Below, in pieces: positions 7,710 through 10,816 of a stretch of 10,816 nucleotides of DNA (its first letter is position 1; every line of letters starts with the position of its first letter). A program made the translations under genes and the position numbers. Source of the DNA: Polaribacter sp. (GTDB lineage Bacteria; Bacteroidota; Bacteroidia; Flavobacteriales; Flavobacteriaceae); contig JAQWIO010000017.1 in the NCBI GenBank assembly GCA_029248845.1, positions 1 through 10,816 on the forward strand. The letters are read 5' to 3'. The notes under the pieces are model-generated. The model did no database searches. It had not been told where the DNA came from and saw only the letters and a program-made list of their open reading frames with translations.

Positions 7710-9569
7710 TTATGAAATTAATTTATGTGTATACGCCCATTTTTGCCAAGCATAAATATGCCAAACACCCCATTCGTTATCGTGTTTCTCATCTAAAAAG
7801 TCTTTAACGTATTTTTTTACAGATTTTACCTCTAAAACATTATCTCCAAAAAAACCTCTATCAAAAACATATTCAATTAATTCTTCCTTTAATTCATTTC
7901 TAAGCCAATTCTTCATGGGTACTGTAAAGCCTTTTTTCTTTTTATAAATGATAGATTTAGGAAGTAATAACACTAACGTATTTTTTAATATATTTTTTAA
8001 TTCATAATTTTTATTTATAAATTTTGGTGCTGATGAAAAACCGTGCTTAATAATTTTTTTTGATAAAAAAGGAACTCTAACTTCAAGAGAATTGCCCATA
8101 CTAGCCCTGTCCACTTTTATTAAAATTCTTTGCATATGAGTGTAAAAATCGTTTTTTTTCAATGCAGATAATAATTTTATGTCATCATGTGCTGATTTAT
8201 CCAAAAAATCAAACTTAGATTTTAATTCTGGTGAAAATTGAGTATTGATGATAAATGAGTTTAAAGAATCTTCTTTTATATATAACTGTTTTCCTAAAGC
8301 CCAATCTGAAATCTTATCGTATGAAACAGGTGCATACGTTTTAAGAATATTTAATTTAAACAGTATTCTATTTAAAAGTTTACGGACTTTCATTGGTCTG
8401 TAAAAAAAAGACTTGTTGAGAACTATATGTAATAATTTAGGATACCCAAAAAATAATTCATCTGCACCGTCTCCGGATAACATAACGGTATTTCCCTTTG
8501 CTGCTTCCTTGGTAATTAAAAAAGTAGGGATACTTGAATAATCACCAAAGGGTTCAGGAAAAGCAATAAAATGCTTATCTATAGAATTTAATAGATCATT
8601 TTTAGTAATACTTTTTACTATATGATTGATGTTTAAATGATTTGCGTATTCTTTTGCTTTTTCAGACTCGTCTAAAGTTTTATCATCAACACCAATAGTG
8701 TAAGCTTTTATGTCAGTTTTGTGGTTTTTTGCTAGCGCTGTTATTAAAGGGCTATCTATACCACCACTCAGAAAAGTAGCAATAGGTACATCAGAAACTA
8801 ATTGTTCTTTAACAGTATTTGAAAGATCTTTTTTAAAATGTTTTAAAAAAGATGTATCTCTTTCGTCAATTAGTATTTTATTTTCTGAATCAAAATTTTC
8901 AAACGAATCTTTTGTAATGATTCCATTAAAATTAATTGTAACTATCTCTCCTGGATTCACTTGATAAATATTTTTAAAAATAGTATTGGGAGCCAACATA
9001 AAACCAAGACCAAAATATTCTTTAACAACATCTTTTCTCAACTTTAAATTCTCTACAAACCAAGGATGTTTCTGTACTTGATCAAACTGAGAGGCTGCAA
9101 ATACACCACTTTGAGAAATTCCGTAAAACAAAGGTTTAATTCCTGCAAAATCCCTTATTAAATAAGTCTTTTGAATTTCAATATCAACCAACATAATTGC
9201 AAACATTCCGTCCAAATGCTTAACTGCTTTTTCAACACCTATCTTTTCTATCAAACGAAGAATTACTTCAGAATCTGAGGAAGATTTACAATTTGTAAGT
9301 TCAAAATCAATCTTAAGTTTATTGAAATTATAAACTTCTCCATTGAATACCATATGATAACGACCACAGTTACTTTGCATCGGTTGATTTCCTAAATCAG
9401 ATAAGTCTTGAATAGACAGTCTGTTAAATCCTAATTGAAAATTGCTTTTAAAAACAACAGCTGAATGATTCGGTCCTCTTTTAAAGGATAATTTAAGTAA
9501 ATCAGTAAAAACCTCAGAATTAGATTTATTTTTTCCATTAAATAAATATTCTCCTATAAATCCGCACAT
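7710..9569 (-). CDS. asnB: Asparagine synthetase, glutamine-hydrolysing
   Basis: This is a complete 619-residue class B asparagine synthetase. The N-terminal glutaminase domain begins MCGFIGEY, leaving Cys2 as the nucleophile after Met removal, with RGPNH at 31-35, FNGEVYN at 75-81 and SSDSEVILR at 97-105 completing the glutamine site. The synthetase domain has the pyrophosphatase loop FLSGGIDSPL at 266-275, FGDYSSIPTF at 341-350 and SGDGADELFFGYP at 365-377. The normal reaction amidates an aspartate-like carboxylate with ATP and glutamine nitrogen. Inside a glycan locus the acceptor may instead be a sugar acid or an amino-acid substituent; the sequence alone does not decide. The start ATG overlaps the end of the upstream GT4 fragment by 16 bp, and the next (broken) GT4 starts 1 bp after the stop. 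A divergent N-terminal piece of a second such gene lies just upstream. Confidence 0.93.
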   Translation of the reverse strand: MCGFIGEYLFNGKNKSNSEVFTDLLKLSFKRGPNHSAVVFKSNFQLGFNRLSIQDLSDLGNQPMQSNCGRYHMVFNGEVYNFNKLKIDFELTNCKSSSDSEVILRLIEKIGVEKAVKHLDGMFAIMLVDIEIQKTYLIRDFAGIKPLFYGISQSGVFAASQFDQVQKHPWFVENLKLRKDVVKEYFGLGFMLAPNTIFKNIYQVNPGEIVTINFNGIITKDSFENFDSENKILIDERDTSFLKHFKKDLSNTVKEQLVSDVPIATFLSGGIDSPLITALAKNHKTDIKAYTIGVDDKTLDESEKAKEYANHLNINHIVKSITKNDLLNSIDKHFIAFPEPFGDYSSIPTFLITKEAAKGNTVMLSGDGADELFFGYPKLLHIVLNKSFFYRPMKVRKLLNRILFKLNILKTYAPVSYDKISDWALGKQLYIKEDSLNSFIINTQFSPELKSKFDFLDKSAHDDIKLLSALKKNDFYTHMQRILIKVDRASMGNSLEVRVPFLSKKIIKHGFSSAPKFINKNYELKNILKNTLVLLLPKSIIYKKKKGFTVPMKNWLRNELKEELIEYVFDRGFFGDNVLEVKSVKKYVKDFLDEKHDNEWGVWHIYAWQKWAYTHKLIS

Positions 9570-9724
9570 TTTAACCTTTTTTCAATAAATTTTAATGTTT
9601 GAGATGAGATCTCATTCCAATCAAACTTAAGTTTTAAATTCTCAAAAGAATTTACAATTTCTTTTCTAATTTTTTCTGATTTAATAAATGCTTTAAGAGT
9701 AACTTCATCCGGATCATATAAAGG
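9554..9724 (-). pseudogene. C-terminal fragment of a GT4-type glycosyltransferase
   Basis: On the minus strand a frame starting near CCT 9724-9722 reads PLYDPDEVTLKAFIKSEKI, continues ENLKLKFDWNEISSQTLKF and stops with TAG at 9556-9554, 16 bp inside asnB. A Y-D-P-D segment followed by about 30 residues and then F-x-W-x-x-x-x-x-Q-T-L is the normal end of GT4 enzymes. No start codon or N-terminal domain is present: upstream the reading frame passes directly into asparagine synthetase sequence in a different frame. This looks like the surviving tail of a once complete gene that sat directly before asnB and overlapped its start. It cannot be active alone. Confidence 0.7.
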
Positions 9725-9878
9725 ATAATCTATTGAAACCTAATTGAAAACTATCTACATACATAAAACCCATGTGATTAAGACCTCTTCTTGAGGATAA
9801 TTTTAATAAACTCTTAAAAAGTTTTGAATCAGAATTATCTGAATCATTGAATGTATATTCACCTATGAATCCGCACAA
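9725..9878 (-). pseudogene. N-terminal fragment of a second asparagine synthetase gene
   Basis: Reading from TTG at 9878-9876, the frame encodes a second copy of the AsnB N-terminus: CGFIGEYTFN, LLKLSSRRGLNH and FQLGFNRLS. By my count 30 of the 51 residues after the start match the intact AsnB next door, so it is a divergent paralogue and not a fresh duplication. Homology ends right after FNRLS near 9725; the frame reaches a TGA at 9716-9714. The rest of the glutaminase domain and all of the synthetase domain are gone. The usual ATG is TTG here, so the piece may have lost its start too; a longer in-frame ATG at 9902-9900 lies inside the upstream ABC-transporter gene and is unlikely to be the original start. 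Confidence 0.8.
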
Positions 9879-9880
9879 AA

Positions 9881-10816
9881 TTATGTATTTATTAAACTCC
9901 AATTATTCGGAGTGTATACTTTACCATGATGTTGTCTATTTAAAGGTAATTTATATCCTGTATAAGAGGAATTAATTAGCTCGAAATCCAATATTTTTTC
10001 AAAAACAACTTTTTTATTTGTCCAAGTTTTAAAATCTATATAATATTCACCTGTATTTAAAGAAAAACCATTTTTAATGTCGATTTCAATGTTTAAAATT
10101 CTTTTTTTAGGTGAAATCGTATATGCATTTAATCTTGAAGCAATAGTTGTTTGAACTTCACCATAAACATCATTAATGTTAATTTCAATCATTATATCAC
10201 TTGGAATAACATCTAAAAACTCAATAGATACCTTCAACAAAACAGGTGAGAAAACCTCAATTATATTTATTTTATTTTGTTCATTATTATAAAAACACAA
10301 ACTTTTAAGTTTAATTGAAGCTATAGTTTGTTTCTTTAAGGATTGTTTAGATAAATCGTTCTTATATGATTCTATCCCATCTTTAACGCTGCCTTTAAAC
10401 TTAACACCACCGTTTTCCAAAACTATTAATTTAGAGCATAATGACTTAATTGCTCCCATATCATGACTCACAAACAATACAGTTCTACCATATGTATTAG
10501 AAATATCCTCTATCTTCCCAATCGCTTTCTTTTGAAACTCCGCATCCCCAACCGCTAAAACTTCGTCTACAATGAGAATATCCGGTTCCAAAAAAGCCGC
10601 TACTGCAAAAGCCAAACGCACTTTCATTCCACTTGAGTATCGTTTTACAGGAGTATCTATATACCGTTCACAACCAGAAAATTCTATGATTTCATCTAGC
10701 TTGCGTGAAATTTCTTTTTTAGTCATTCCCAGAATAGCACCGTTTAAAAAAATATTCTCTTTGCCAGTCATTTCTGGATGAAACCCAGTTCCTACTTCCA
10801 ATAGAGAAGCAATGCG
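9881..10816 (-). CDS. wzt: ABC transporter ATPase for polysaccharide export (Wzt-type), N-terminus outside the window
   Basis: The frame is open from the right edge to a TAA at 9883-9881, giving the last 311 residues. It opens with RIASLLEVGTGFHPEMTGKE, the hallmark of Wzt/TagH-type exporters just after the Q-loop region; the Walker A site must lie beyond base 10816. Numbering from the edge, the ABC signature is YSSGMKVRLAFA from residue 60, Walker B is ILIVDEVLAVGD at 80-91, and the switch histidine is in LFVSHDM (H118). After about residue 155 comes a separate beta-rich domain of roughly 150 residues (for example SPVLLKVSIEF, FSLNTGEYYIDF), placed like the Wzt C-terminal domain that binds the modified end of the O-antigen. 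It would pair with a Wzm permease, probably encoded just outside the window, to move finished glycan across the inner membrane. A TTG at 10801 is not the true start, since conserved residues precede it. Confidence 0.92.
   Translation of the reverse strand, partial: RIASLLEVGTGFHPEMTGKENIFLNGAILGMTKKEISRKLDEIIEFSGCERYIDTPVKRYSSGMKVRLAFAVAAFLEPDILIVDEVLAVGDAEFQKKAIGKIEDISNTYGRTVLFVSHDMGAIKSLCSKLIVLENGGVKFKGSVKDGIESYKNDLSKQSLKKQTIASIKLKSLCFYNNEQNKINIIEVFSPVLLKVSIEFLDVIPSDIMIEININDVYGEVQTTIASRLNAYTISPKKRILNIEIDIKNGFSLNTGEYYIDFKTWTNKKVVFEKILDFELINSSYTGYKLPLNRQHHGKVYTPNNWSLINT

Noticed and set aside
8710..8964. Plus-strand open frame of 84 codons.
   Set aside because: It is antisense to the conserved pyrophosphatase-loop region of asnB, which explains its openness.
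9714..9902. A 62-residue small protein starting at ATG 9902-9900.
   Set aside because: The first ten codons overlap the end of the ABC-transporter gene, and the remainder is plainly the N-terminus of asparagine synthetase cut short, so it is a gene fragment.
10572..10781. Plus-strand open frame of 69 codons.
   Set aside because: It is antisense to the Wzt ATPase signature region and has no protein-like features of its own.

Overview
The window is strongly AT-rich and almost wholly coded on the minus strand, so transcription runs from high to low coordinates. It is part of a surface-polysaccharide (O-antigen or similar glycan) biosynthesis and export locus. The base composition, Lys/Asn/Ile-rich proteins, lack of clear Shine-Dalgarno sites and tight packing of genes suggest a member of the Bacteroidota, most likely a marine-type Flavobacteriia. 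That placement is inferred from style, not from a marker gene.

Layout in the direction of transcription. The right edge (10816-9881) holds most of a Wzt-type ABC transporter ATPase, which exports finished glycan across the inner membrane. A scar follows (9878-9554) in which the first ~50 codons of an asparagine synthetase gene are joined to the last ~50 codons of a GT4 glycosyltransferase gene. Next is an intact glutamine-dependent asparagine synthetase, asnB (9569-7710). After it comes a frameshifted, truncated GT4 pseudogene (7708-7164), then about 1.1 kb with no intact gene (7163-6050). That stretch still contains short protein-like blocks in the order expected of a decayed GT4 gene. Downstream is a compact run of intact genes: a GT2 glycosyltransferase (6049-5135), a MycE-like sugar O-methyltransferase (5128-4376), a GT4 (4343-3156), an asparagine-synthetase-like protein without the glutaminase domain (3169-1775), a second GT4 (1782-694), and a third GT4 that runs off the left edge (690-1).

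How they work together (inference): the glycosyltransferases build the repeat unit one sugar at a time. The methyltransferase caps or decorates a sugar hydroxyl. The asparagine-synthetase family proteins probably form an amide on a sugar acid or attached group, as such genes are often found in O-antigen loci. The ABC transporter exports the product. The last three junctions of the left-hand run overlap or are separated by 3 bp, which points to translational coupling.

I see no new defence, mobile or regulatory system, and no RNA gene, CRISPR array or insertion sequence. The most interesting content is evolutionary: at least three broken genes, two of them paralogous to intact neighbours, record repeated remodelling of this locus by deletion and gene decay.
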